DNA of 64,000 nt from Adiantum capillus-veneris (Eukaryota; Streptophyta; Polypodiopsida; Polypodiales; Pteridaceae). The DNA lies in the NCBI GenBank assembly GCA_014529385.2, contig CM043942.1:55116647-55180646 (forward strand). The letters run 5' to 3'. The notes beneath the pieces are model-generated. The model was not told the DNA's origin. It saw only the letters and a program-made list of their open reading frames with translations, and ran no database searches. Positions 22,401 through 32,470 of this stretch are shown one piece after another. Each line of letters opens with the position of its first letter. The first letter of the stretch is position 1. The translations under genes were made by a program, and so were the position numbers.

Positions 22401-22568
22401 ATCAATGTTTCTATATAGTCCTTCACTCTCATGATCGATCATCCAAACTCTCTCAACAAGATGGGTCTTTATCAATTGCAAGTTTGGAAGATCCATTGTG
22501 GGAGGATATTCCTCTATCGTCGAGATCTCCAAGCTTGTGTAAGCTGCGTTTGAATCTAGGGTAGACAT
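19410..22568 (-). pseudogene. Gag polyprotein of element B
   Basis: A single frame about 3.1 kb long, interrupted by in-frame stops near 22330, 21937, 21679, 20143 and 19408 but with no frameshift. In order it has: an N-terminal domain starting MSTLDSNAAY at 22568; PSQVQKWVNRKYSGDKDPRDHIAAFRRV; a gag core (DAATWFDSVEKWDFETLDELFEEF and LKRYVKLCP, around 21920-21700); then a 510-codon open stretch (21677-20145). That stretch carries a proline-rich part and a zinc-knuckle-like CLECGITHLIPDC, one residue short of the CX2CX4HX4C rule, and a long Lys/Glu-rich probable coiled coil. The start at 22568 is the first Met of the homologous frame and follows the leader. Confidence 0.75.
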
Positions 22569-24964
22569 GATTTCTGGGCTTAAGATCTTTTTCTTGGTTC
22601 AAGTAGACTTAGTCCACTGTGTTCAAGTGCTTTGGTTAGGGAAAAGTCGAAGCTATGTCCAAAACCGCAACCGTTTCGTCACAATTCTTGTAAATTGTCG
22701 CTTTTAGACACCCCTGACTTCCAAATGAATTTTGAGGCCTCAAACGACGTTTTTTTTTCAAAGTTGAACTAAACGGTTTCCATAGGCATACATTTAGTTC
22801 AAATTTTTCTCTAAGATCTGTAGAGCCGCTCTCAGCCTACATTTTGATATGAAAACTTTTCCGATCCGATACCGTTTGTGAAAGTTATGGCCAAAACAGT
22901 GAAATGCAGTTTAGAATGGTCAAAATGAGTCCAAATTCAATTTTGAAAAAAGATTTGGGATCTCTGTGACACTGTGAACACTTCTGTGTGGTCAAAAGCA
23001 CAGTTGGACCCTAAAACTGGCCTGGAGACATCCTACGCGTAGTATGTCTATATGCTCAGAATTTAACAAAATTTGGTCCAGAGACTCCCTTTAAGTCCAG
23101 CAACACAATGGTATGCTCAGAATCTCATTTGGATTTAAAAATGGCCTTGAGACATCCTACGCGTAGGATGTCTTTTTGCTCAGAATGACTTGAAATTTTC
23201 ACCCCAGCTTCTCCTTGATGTGCTGATCACAGTGGTGTGCTCATAGGTTGATTTGGAGTCCTAAATCAAGCTGGAGACATCCTACGCGTAGGATGTCTTT
23301 TCGCTCTGTTTCAGCTCAAACTTGCACTGTAGCTTCCCCTTGATGTGCTAAACTCACAGCTATTTTTACTTTTTGATTCTGACACCTATAGGCTGGTCAA
23401 ATGATCAAGAATCTGTTTCAAAATCCTGATGTCTGTTCTGATGAATTCCTAAGTCAAATCAGCTCCAAATTGGACCAAATTTGACTAGGAGGCTTGCCTA
23501 AGGCTATATGACAGCATGGTATGGTCACAATAAAATTTTGGTTTCAGAATTATGCCTTAGACATCCTACGCGTAGGATGTCTAACTGCTCAGAATTACCC
23601 CAAATTTGAACCACAGACTCTCCTTAAGGTGTTGATCACTGTGGTATGCTCAAAATTAAGTTTGGAGTGCAAAATCACACATATGTCATACTACGCGTAG
23701 GATGTCTTTTTGGCCTGTTTGACCCCATACTTGACCCAAAGCTTCCCCTTGATGTCGGCAACCCAGTGGTATGCTTAGATTTGAGTTTGGATCTCAAAAG
23801 ACCCAAATTTTACCTGTTCTTGCCTTTTTCAGTCAAAAGTGTTAAAGTCCGCTTTGAACCCAATTTTCTCACCCAAATGAGGTGAAAACTCCCACATGCA
23901 CTCAAAACATCATTCATAACATGCACATGAAGTCATCCTATGGTTTGGTCTCTAAAATTATGCCTTGGGCACAATTTGGATAGGATGTCTGGCCATTCTC
24001 ATCTTTTGGTCTTGATCTGTCAAAATTTGGTCAAACTTCCACTTTCCAGGTGAAAATAGGGTAAAATCTACCTTCTAAACACACTGGTAACCTCAGATTT
24101 TCAAAATTTCCACCAGATCACCCTGTAGACATCCTACGCGTAGGATGTCTACTGCTGATTTTTTCAGACTAAAGTGTCCCTGATGCTTCCTTATGCTCTC
24201 AGCAAGTGCAAGTATGCTTCACAATTGCAAAAACATGCAAAAATCACTCAATTAAGCCTTTGCTAAACTTTTTCGTTTTTTGACTCCGCCTTTTGGCTTT
24301 TGGTCAACAAAAATAGGGAAAAACACCCAAGTCAATATGTTACTAGGGTAAAACCTACCCTCTTAACCCACTGGTGCAGTCAGAATTTCCAAAATTGGTC
24401 TCCAGAACCCCCTTGAGACATCCTACGCGTAGGATGTCTATGTTTACAAAATTGCAGGTTTTCTTCACAGAACCCTTGCAAATGCTCTTTTATATGCACA
24501 ACATCAGTTAGTCATACAAAAATATCCACAAAAGCTTGTTTAATGCATTTTTACCCTCAAAAGCACACTTTTTCGTGATTTCAAATGCAATCAAGCACTT
24601 TAGCAAATAATTCAATGATGAATAGCTCTAGATCAGAATCAAATCACTTACCTAAAGCTACTCCTACAAACCATATGGGGTTTTGCATCTATGAGTAGAA
24701 AAACGCTTCACTGCCACACACGGACTAGTAAACGCTTTTATCACCTCACAAATCACTCGACCACCAACAACTACTCTAATCCACATATCCTAACTAAACC
24801 TATGTAGTCGCAGACCCTCGGCAAGACACACGCTTCCTGGCTATCCACTTGATCGCGGAATATCCTCTTCCGGATCCACTTAAGAAAAACGCTTTTTTTT
24901 AGCCGAAACTAAATCAAGCAACCATCACACAAGTGTTAGTAGGAAACCTACTTAGGTCCTTGTG
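22569..24964 (-). other. long 5' leader of element B
   Basis: Region between primer site and gag, with no supported coding frame. About half of it (23000-24450) is built of diverged ~125-bp tandem units, each with phrases such as 'tgctcagaat', 'ccttgatgtg' and one copy of a 24-bp palindrome. The remainder is low-complexity AT-rich sequence. Confidence 0.75.
23000..24440. repeat. ~125-bp tandem repeats with a 24-bp perfect palindrome
   Basis: The half-site AGACATCCTACG followed by its exact reverse complement occurs at 23026-23049 (one mismatch), 23150-23173, 23275-23298, 23559-23582, 23684-23707 (degenerate left arm), 24127-24150 and 24416-24439. Spacings of 124, 125, 284, 125, 443 and 289 bp fit a ~125-bp unit with lost or decayed copies. 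The arms contain ACGCGT at the centre. The arms are better conserved than the DNA between them. Half-sites remain near 23980. Confidence 0.9.
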
Positions 24965-24982
24965 TCCCCGGCAGCGGCGCCA
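24965..24982 (-). other. primer binding site of element B (tRNA-Asp type)
   Basis: Minus strand reads TGGCGCCGCTGCCGGGGA one base after the 5' LTR. This matches the 3' end of plant tRNA-Asp as recalled, with one difference (C for T at position 10). Confidence 0.75.
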
Positions 24983-24983
24983 A

Positions 24984-25940
24984 TGTTGGACGGGAGAGAC
25001 TCACACACCCATGAAGTGCATACAAACACTACCTAGATCAACATAATGTCAATCGAGGACACAGATGACACGATAGGCACACGGAGGAAATCTCTTAAGC
25101 TTGTCAGGCTGAGACCATCCTACACATACAACACTCAGGAAGGCCAACTAAACCACAATCAAGAACCTCACTGCTCTCAACTACACCACCTAGCCACATA
25201 CACACATGCGGAAGGTAACTCACCTAATCATGCCAGATTCATACGAAACTTAAGGAACACCATCCCCTCACTAGGATACACCTGTCCATAAGCTTTTACA
25301 GTCAAAACCCTCACTCTAAACCCATCTGCGAAAAACGCATAGGATGATAGAGCCGAATTTTGAAAGTGCCCAAAACTGAAATTTATGAGTACCTATGCGT
25401 AGCTTATATCGCCACGATTCTATAGACTACTAGCACACAAAAAACAGACATCGTTTGATACACTTACGGCCACAAATAGCTAGTAGATACGTTGGCGTGT
25501 GCGCTTCGTCTTGCGTGGAATGCTTGGCGTTGTCGCGTAGCTCTCCTCGAGCCTACCGCAATGGTGCAATCGGATCTCCAATGTGTTGAGCGAGCCGGGC
25601 GTAGCGGGAGGATGAAGCTCACACTCACTCTCTTTCTCTCTCACACACAGTAGACGGCAGCGCTAAAACTTTGATTATGATTAAAGTCCTTTTACAAAAT
25701 GACCTAGGTACCCTATATACTAAGGCTACCTTAGGTTTAACCAAAAATGGGATTGAAAGGGTCAAATGGCTTTGTATTTACAATCTGGAAGTGCCATTGC
25801 ACCCCGGCTTCTGAAACTAGAATAACTACTCATTACAAATGAAGTTTATAGCCATAATCCGCAGCATTTCATAACTCGCAAAAGATAAGACTTTGGTACG
25901 AAACTTGAGTTATGTTGTGTTGTTGACCCAGCGGTCAACA
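24984..25940 (-). repeat. 5' LTR of element B
   Basis: 957 bp with TGTTGGAC...GGTCAACA ends (plus strand), so the termini are a short inverted repeat. A TATA-like GTATATAGGGT lies on the minus strand at about 25708-25719. Bounded by the tRNA-Asp primer site on one side and the CTTGG duplication on the other. Confidence 0.9.
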
Positions 25941-25945
25941 CTTGG
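25941..25945. other. target site duplication of element B, right copy
   Basis: CTTGG, identical to 16111-16115; removing B and one copy restores a continuous chromovirus LTR (aagcttgg|gtagggttccc). Confidence 0.9.
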
Positions 25946-26175
25946 GTAGGGTTCCCACCTCAAGGTTATTCCTACCATGCCTAAGATCCTAGGTAATAAC
26001 TTTTAACACTAACCTTTGGAGGTCTTGAATGAAGCTAACCCTAAGGTCTTTTGAGCTCCATTATGTGCACATGTCTATATTCTACCTCTTGTTCCCATTC
26101 ATCTTTGCAATATTAAATGATCAGTTTAATATGAGAAAGTCTTTTTGAAATAGGTAGATATTACATTTTATGACA
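25946..26175 (-). repeat. 3' LTR of chromovirus C, second piece
   Basis: Continues the LTR interrupted at 16115 and ends in ATGACA at 26175. Compared with the E LTRs it lacks about 95 bp around 26065, the part reading 'gtagccttgctctgacagacc' there. A polypurine tract (minus strand AAGAGAGAGGTAA) follows at 26176-26188. Confidence 0.85.
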
Positions 26176-26269
26176 TTACCTCTCTCTTGAAACCATACTC
26201 GTCCTGGACTATGAGGTAGAGAAGATAAAGTCTTAGTCATTAGTCTACATTTCTTAGCGGATAGGCCAT

Positions 26270-27421
26270 CTCATTGGTTCGTTTTAAGAGTTGGAAAGGA
26301 CCATTGTATCTTTTTGATAATTTAGCATAATACTTTTGATAACGCGTAAGATTTTTGCTCGTAGTTTGCCTCAATTGAGCCTTGGGAAAGTTGAGTAGGA
26401 CCCAATCATTTTTCTTGAAGGCTAAGTCCCATCTGTGCTTGTCAATAACAGCTTTTTGCCTTTGTTGGGAGATGGATATAGCCTCAATCTTTTGAAAATA
26501 TTCTTGTAGGTCTCGGCTATACTCATCAGCGCGAAGATCTTCCCATGTACCTTAAGTAGCAAGGGACTTTTTGGTCTTTCGTCAATGATCTCAAAAGGAG
26601 TCTTCCCTGTATATAGTGTTATTGTACACATACTCTACAAGGGGTAGGTACCTCTCCCATTGGGAACGTTGATCTACTTTCGTAACATAGGTCTTGAGTA
26701 GATCTAGAATCATGAGGTTAGCTATTTCACTTTGGCCATCCGTTTGTGGGTGATAGACTGAAGAGAAATCTAGCCTTGTAACTAGATTCTCAAAGAGACC
26801 CTTCCAAAAATTATTGGTCATTTGAGGATCTCTATCCGACACGATTGATGTTGGCAAGCCATGGTGTTTGAAAATTTGGGCTATAAAGAGGTTTGCCATT
26901 TGGTGCGCCTTAATAGTCTTTTTGACAAGTATAAAGTGTGTTTGTTTGCTAAACCTGTCGACTATTGTCCATATTTGCATATTCCCATGGATAGGCTTGG
27001 GTAATCCAAAGATAAAATCCATGGATATACTCTCCCATGGTGAATTAGGGATTGGTAATGGCTGGAGTACCCCAGGTTGCTTCCCTATATCATACTTTGT
27101 CTTTTGGCATACGATGCATTTTCAAACATACTCTTGTATGTCTACTTTTATGGTAGGCCAATAGAAGTATGTTTCTACTTCTCAAAGAGTAGGTTGCCCT
27201 CTATGCCCCGCATAGGGAGGAGCATGGGATTCATACATTACTTTGTCATGAAGGGAGTGAGTAACACATAGCCTATTGCCATGGAGAAGGTAACCATCCT
27301 GCAAGGTGAATGGTTCTTCTTTCTTCCCTAAGGCAAGGGATGAAATTACATCCTTCAAATCGGGGTCAATAGCATACTCATCTATCATGGAAGATAGATC
27401 ATTGTCAGTTGCTATGGACAC
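26270..27421 (-). pseudogene. integrase (chromovirus C)
   Basis: 27421-27182 carries the region before and into the zinc finger (SLHDKVMYESHAPPYAGHRGQ). 27022-26591 carries the catalytic core with Asp in MDFIFGLPKP, Asp in VSDRDPQMTNNFW and Glu in TDGQSEIANL. 26631-26422 carries the rest after a shift near 26610. The catalytic triad is intact, unlike in E, but the protein is broken and truncated before the chromodomain. Confidence 0.8.
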
Positions 27422-27439
27422 CGCATTTCCCCTTGGTCA

Positions 27440-28475
27440 TCATGATAGTGCATCGGCCACTTGATTGTGCTTGTGAGCAATATGAAAATTGAATTGTGAA
27501 AGAAAATTTTCCCACCTCATTTGTTTGTAAGAGAGCTTGGTTTGTGTCATGAAGTACTTAAGACTTTGGTGATCCGTTAGTAGGATCCCCAAAAGATAGT
27601 GCTTCCATGTGTCAAGGGCATGTATGACAGATAGCAACTCCTTTTCGTAGATGCCCAATACTCGCTCATCGGAATCGAGTCTTCGACTCTCATATGCTAT
27701 GGCATGCCCTTCTTGAAGCAAGACTGCTCCAAGGCAATCTCCACAAGCATCACATTGGACCTCACATGGTTTTGAGAGATCCGGCAATGTAAGCACAGGT
27801 TGAAAAGTAAATTTTTCTTTAAGGTTCTCAAAAGCATTTTGTTCTTTGGCAATCCATATACTTAACATTCTACTTTGTCAAGTCATGTAATGGTCTTGCT
27901 ATTTGTGAGAATATAGCTATGAAGCATCTATAGTATGCACACATACCAATAAATCTTTGGAGCTCCTGTAGATTCCTTGAGTTATGCCATCCTTTTATTA
28001 CCTCTAACTTGGTTGGATCCATACGGATACCATCTTGCGAGATAATGTGACTTAAGTATTGAATCTCTTGAAGGAAAAATTCACTCTTCTTTTGATTAAT
28101 GACAAGTTTATTCTCCCTCAATGCTTGAAAAATTACCTAGAGATGTTGCTTATGCTCCTCAATAGATTTGGAGTAGATGATGATATCATCGCAGTAAACT
28201 TGCGGCAGGGTCTGAAGATTTTCTCCATTAAGCAGTTGAATGTGTCTAGAGAATTTGTCAAGCCAAAAGGCATGACAAGGTATTCATATAAAGACCAACA
28301 TTGTGTGAATGTGGTCTTTACGATATCTTCATTCACTATCCTTATTTGATGATAGCCACTTTTAAGGTCAATCCTACTAAAGTAGGTCGAGCCTTGTAGC
28401 TTATCAAACAGATCTTCTACCCACAGTACAAGAAATATTACTTTGATAGTGATCTGGTTTAGTGCTCTGTCACAT
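27440..28475 (-). pseudogene. RT palm/thumb and RNase H (chromovirus C)
   Basis: RT motifs: [11 protein letters not shown] at about 28290, then a shift after which the catalytic box reads VYCDDIIIYS (28200-28165). The thumb follows at 28121-27870 (LQRFIGMCAYYRCF). RNase H at 27868-27440 has D in VQCDACGDCLGAVL, E in YEKELLSV, D in LTDHQSLKYF and the terminal NQVADALS. At least two frame changes; homology stops near 28475. Confidence 0.8.
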
Positions 28476-28992
28476 TAGCAAAAATATGAACCCCAAAAGG
28501 GCCTTGTAAGGATCCCTAATTTTAAGGGATTAAGGCAAAAAAATGTGTGTGATTTAGGAGAGAAGAGCATTCAATGAGGGTTTTCTCATAGGATTTTTTT
28601 TGGGTTGTCATAGGATTTTTGTAGGCTGAAATAGAGCCTGGGGGGGTATTAGGTACATTCTCTCTCTACCCAAAAAAGTGGTGGCCCTTATGACAATAAC
28701 TACCCTACCCCCTTTCTTTTGCCACATCATCAAGGGCGTCCATAACCCCCGCCCTTTTTCAAGAAAAATTCAAATAAACCTCATTTTTACTCAAAACTTC
28801 TCCCCAACCTATATGCATACCCAAAAATCAATTTTTTCTCTCAAAATCTCACTGCTAGACCTGCAAAATGTCAAACTTTCCACCTTTTCTCAGTTCCCTC
28901 CAAAATCACTCCCCTCTCTCACACTCCTCTCCCTCTCTCTTCTCTCTTCTATTTTTCATCACAAACTCTTTCTCCTTCCCTCTCCTTGTTGC
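28476..28992. other. non-coding gap
   Basis: AT-rich then pyrimidine-rich DNA with no supported frame. The pyrimidine-rich strand (28740-28980) resembles a plant 5' untranslated region and lies upstream of the candidate gene at 29542-30387, but no clear TATA or start can be assigned. Confidence 0.5.
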
Positions 28993-29155
28993 AGGTCCAC
29001 TCCATACCTCTCCACTCCATAGCTCTACTGCAGCTCTCCATCCCATAGCTCTCCTCTCCACTCCGTAGCTCTGCAGCTCTCCATTCCATAGTTGTCCACT
29101 CCATAGCTCTCCTCTCCACTCCGTATCTCTGTTGTAGCTCTTCATACCATAGGTC
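28993..29155. repeat. CTCCACTCCATAGCT minisatellite
   Basis: About ten irregular units built from ctccactccatagctct, ctccactccgtagctct and gcagctctccat. Units differ by small indels and one base changes. Confidence 0.8.
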
Positions 29156-29541
29156 TCTTGCTTGATGCCAACTTTATCCCCCTTTCCATGGAGCTAAGTG
29201 ACATTACAAACCTCCCATCCGCAGCAAGATCTCCAAGTTCAAAAATGGTGTCTCTACATGTTCGACTGCCAAAGGACTTCGCACCCTTAAAACGTCAATA
29301 CTTGTAAATTGCACAACAACACCATGATACATGTCACACCAATGTGGACCTTTGGGTGCATGGTTGCCTCTACCCTAATGATCAATGTGTATTCAACATT
29401 CAATAGCCTTGCTTATTCTTACAATATGTAGAGAGGGGAGCAAGGTCTTCTTGGTGGACACTGCAAGTGATTGTTGACTATTGGAGCTAATAGCACACAA
29501 TGGTCTTTGCATCAATGCCAACTTCTTTCCCATACCACTAG

Positions 29542-30387
29542 TGGATTGCGCGATAGGATCATTCATGCAGAGGATGAAGTGCAAACTGCTAAGCTACACG
29601 TGGAAGAGAAAAATGCTAAGATTGCAAAGCTTAAAGATAAGATCCTGCATCTTAAAAAGACGCCCTTAGGTGCAAGGAAACATAAGAGGAGCTTCTCATC
29701 CATAGAGACTTTAGCCCCCGAAGGCGGTGCTCAAAAAATAAGGGTTACAGCTACAAGGTGCATTTTGCTATGCTCCAATACATACTTTAAATTTCTTCTG
29801 TGGTAATGTTTTGTCCCTTCTTCTAGGAATTTTATGCAAGAGCTGTGTGGCCACATCCAAGAGGATCGCATCCATTTGTTGAGTTTGTGCCTCAAGAAAT
29901 CGGATGTCGTAGCCCGTTTACAAGCACCAAATATAGAACATTCTATTTCCTTGTCAATGAGGAGCCCTCCTTGGTGGAGATGGAGATCCCGCATTTGGCA
30001 ATGGGTGGGGTGCTGCCAAATAGTAAAGATCCCACGCCCGCCCCTATAGATGTCCAGAGTGAGCAAAGATTGCAAGCCGTCAAATATACCCACTTCTTGG
30101 AAGGGGAAATTACAGTGAGAGAGCATATTTCTGGCACCTTCGAGGTGCCCGACCTCAACAATCGTGACCCAGGTGCAATACCCAAAGTGGAGATCAACCG
30201 CCTAAACAACATAATGATTGAAGATGAAGAGTATCTATTCTTGTATGATCTGGAAAAGGCTTTTGGTGAGCGGTTAGATGAGTGCTTAAGCCTTATATGC
30301 ACAAAGATGGAGTTCCCTCTTGATCCTGCACCAAAACATACAGATGACAAGTTTCTTCCATTAAGGGACTCTGTCAGAGCAGAGTAA
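29542..30387 (+). CDS. unrecognised gene, at least two exons
   Basis: Exon a (about 29542-29743) follows a good acceptor (cttctttcccataccactag). It encodes a charged probable coiled coil (RDRIIHAEDEVQTAKLHVEEK, then KIAKLKDKILHLKK) and a basic patch. Exon b (29827-30387) follows the acceptor tcccttcttctag and is open for 186 codons to a TAA. It begins EFYARAVWPHPRGSHPFVEF and continues with FYFLVNEEPSLVEMEIPHLA, then IMIEDEEYLFLYDLEKAFGE. A phase-0 donor at 29744 (agg|gttaca) would join them with an 83-bp intron. The true start is upstream; a Met-led frame lies near 29189 (MELSDITNLPSA). No family is recognised. It could be a host gene or a captured or transposon gene; the intact long exon among wrecks argues it was recently functional. 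Confidence 0.4.
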
Positions 30388-30968
30388 AGTCACGAATGAG
30401 GAGTTTGTTGCAACAGAAGCAGGAGTGTTGCCAACCAAACTCCTATCCGCCCTGACTTGTCTGGTTCGCACAATCCCCGCACAGTTGATGAGAGAAAATC
30501 CTATATCAACCTTGAAGCCACACCAAGTATGGATGATGAGGATAACGCCTCGCATGAAATAAGGCCTCGTTCATGAGAGTAATACTCATCCTTTCTAGTC
30601 TTTGTTTCTTCACAATTTGACACTCGTCTAGCTAGAGCACACACGTCAACTTTGATCCTAGCGCTACAAAATGTCAAAAAATAACATATGAAAAACCATA
30701 ATTTGGAAAAAAAAACTGACTACGCATTGTTGTAGCCTCATCATTAGATGGTACACCATAAAAAATGTACCATTGCCATTTGAAGCTTTCTCAAATCAAC
30801 AAAAATATTATTTGACATTGAGTAAGGAAATCCCTTGTCCACTCTGTCTGCACCGGACGCTTGCATTGGTATGTTTTCTTACTCCTTTTGACCTCTTGGT
30901 AAAGGTGGATGAAGACATTATCTCCTCTATGTGCAAATAGCCCCCTATTCGAAAGTACACATCCTAGT
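30388..30968. other. gap with a short plus-strand frame
   Basis: Just beyond the TAA, another frame is open from about 30383 to 30560 (SKVTNEEFVATEAGVLPTK...), which could be a further exon or the old end of the preceding gene after a frameshift. The rest shows nothing recognisable. Confidence 0.35.
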
Positions 30969-31435
30969 TCAAAGCCTTCTTAGCAAGATTGACCTTAAAT
31001 GGTATAGGAAAAACATTCTCAGTAATTCCTCTTTCCTTAAAGCATCCTTAAGGAGACCATATAAGGCAACGTAGCCCTTAGTACTAATTCCCACTTCATC
31101 ACAAGTGGCAATGTTGGACAAGAAAGATTGCCCAATTTTGTGCTTCTTGAAGGAGTCTGCAACTTCCTTTGTCACTTGGAGGAAGTGGTTTGCCTCTTTT
31201 GCAATCACCTCAAGCAAGCTAGTCTCTTTGAAAATGCAGTGTCCCCCTTGTGGATGTAGCAAAGCAGGTCACATGGCAACCACAACATGATGTTGTCTTC
31301 AAAGCTCACAACATACTTGAGTATGTGCACATGCATATACTCAATGATGGTGTGAAAAGTGTCATTGTGGAGTTGCATAGGTTTTTTGTAAATCGATTGT
31401 GCAAGTGAAGAAGCCGTGAAGATCATTGCGTCCAA
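30969..31435 (-). pseudogene. unrecognised broken minus-strand gene
   Basis: Two overlapping minus-strand frames (31435-31205, with SSLAQSIYKKPMQLHNDTFHT and YVVSFEDNIMLWLPCDLL; and 31262-30969, with LLEVIAKEANHFLQVTKEVA and FLSNIATCDEVGISTKGYVALY) have protein-like composition and adjoin at one frame change near 31230. The family is not recognised. It ends close to the microsatellite duplication at 31455. Confidence 0.35.
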
Positions 31436-31454
31436 CGTATTTGGTGTCCTCTAG

Positions 31455-31533
31455 GAAAGAAGGAACCGCAAAAGGGGGGTGTGTGGCTCTTTTGATGATG
31501 TTGCTGCGTGGGAGGAGCATGTGTTGCCATGGT

Positions 31534-31585
<52 letters not shown>

Positions 31586-31661
31586 AGAAGGAACCGCAAA
31601 AGGGGGGTGTGTGTCTCTTTTTATGATGATGCTGCGTGGGAGGAGCATGTGTTGCCATGGT

Positions 31662-31737
<76 letters not shown>
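31455..31737. repeat. 128-bp duplication containing (CT)n tracts
   Basis: Copy 1 starts gaaagaaggaaccgc at 31455, copy 2 at 31583. Each has ~80 bp of unique sequence (ggggggtgtgtg...gttgccatggtga) followed by a CT run (31537-31582 and about 31665-31737). Only a few differences separate the unique parts; the second CT run is longer. Confidence 0.9.
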
Positions 31738-31740
<3 letters not shown>

Positions 31741-31773
31741 GGTGATAGACAAATAAGCATCTTATATACCCCC

Positions 31774-32096
31774 TGTTGAGATGTCGAGCTCTACACCTTG
31801 AGCTGGCATCCACTACGGGTCTTGGCCGCTTACGGCATTTACTCACTGGCGCGTTAGGTGACCGACACGGAGGATCTCTGCCAGTGATTCTACAGCTGGA
31901 CTACACTTATAGTGCCAGCCTAGTACGCTTCTAGCGAGTTCACACTTAGTGACCGCATGTACATATGTGCTACTTTTCAGCTATAGCACTTAGTCATTTT
32001 GTACTCTCTTTTTCTGTGAAGAAGAAGAAGAAGCTTTCCATCTCTGTGTGCTTTGTGCTTCTCTTGTGTAGCTCTCTTGCATCCTCATTCTTTACA
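31774..32096 (+). repeat. 5' LTR of Copia-1
   Basis: 323 bp, TGTTGAGATG...TTCTTTACA. The TGTTGAG/TTTACA ends and the directly adjoining primer site fix both borders. No convincing TATA box was located. Confidence 0.93.
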
Positions 32097-32108
32097 TGGT
32101 ATCAGAGC
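32097..32108 (+). other. primer binding site, initiator tRNA-Met (Copia-1)
   Basis: TGGTATCAGAGC directly after the LTR, the standard plant tRNA-iMet complement. Confidence 0.9.
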
Positions 32109-32470
32109 CTGGTGCAGGCAAGAGAGGCTAAGAGAGAAAGAGCATCACAATCCGTTCGTTCGCAATCCACGACCAGATGCCGAAGGCGCCTCGCACAGCG
32201 AAAAACATTTTAGGGGTTTTTGCACAAGTTTGTGAACAGGTCTCCAAAGTGCAGTATACAGAGATTTACTGTACAAGTACAGTGGTTGTATGTACGCTTG
32301 ATTGTGGACACTCGTTGAGTGTAGAAAGCGTTACAGGAACCACGATAGCAGGTTCAACAGATTTGCAGGTTTTTTGCAGATTGCAACTATTTTGTCTTAG
32401 TGCTTCAAGATGTCTGACGGTTTCAGTCAGATTGTTACTGAGAAAGCTTGAGAAAAAATAACTACCCTGC

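Larger units (their letters stand above)
16116..25940 (-). mobile_element. LTR retrotransposon B: gag-protease element without visible RT/integrase
   Basis: A 9.8-kb minus-strand insertion in the LTR of chromovirus C, flanked by CTTGG duplications. The 5' LTR is 24984-25940 and the primer site matches tRNA-Asp. A ~2.4-kb leader with palindromic repeats follows, then gag (22568-~19410), a retropepsin (~19408-19000), and a lysine-rich W-[IV]-P-K repeat protein (down to 17632). An unassigned stretch (16239-17631) leads to a 123-bp remnant of the 3' LTR. No RT, RNase H or integrase motif was found. B therefore either lost pol by deletion or is a non-autonomous gag-pro element. It is a gypsy-like element by its gag and protease. 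Confidence 0.8.
26176..28475 (-). mobile_element. chromovirus C internal region, 3' part
   Basis: Minus-strand order RT, RNase H, integrase, polypurine tract. Compared with A and E, a deletion near 26268 has removed the end of integrase, the chromodomain and much of the 3' untranslated region (agcgg joined to ataggccatctcattgg). Homology at the other end stops inside RT near 28475. Gag, protease, primer site and 5' LTR are gone. Confidence 0.85.

Noticed and set aside
19410-22568. Programmed stop readthrough or U-to-C RNA editing restoring B gag
   Set aside because: Five stops are too many for readthrough, and such editing is known in fern organelles, not for nuclear transposons. Decay is simpler.
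23000-24440. CRISPR-like array of palindromic repeats
   Set aside because: Units are ~125 bp with related, not unique, spacers, and the locus is the leader of a plant retrotransposon; no cas genes.
32097-32108. Part of a tRNA gene
   Set aside because: TGGTATCAGAGC is a primer binding site directly after an LTR; no cloverleaf follows. The same holds for 49364-49375 and 24965-24982.
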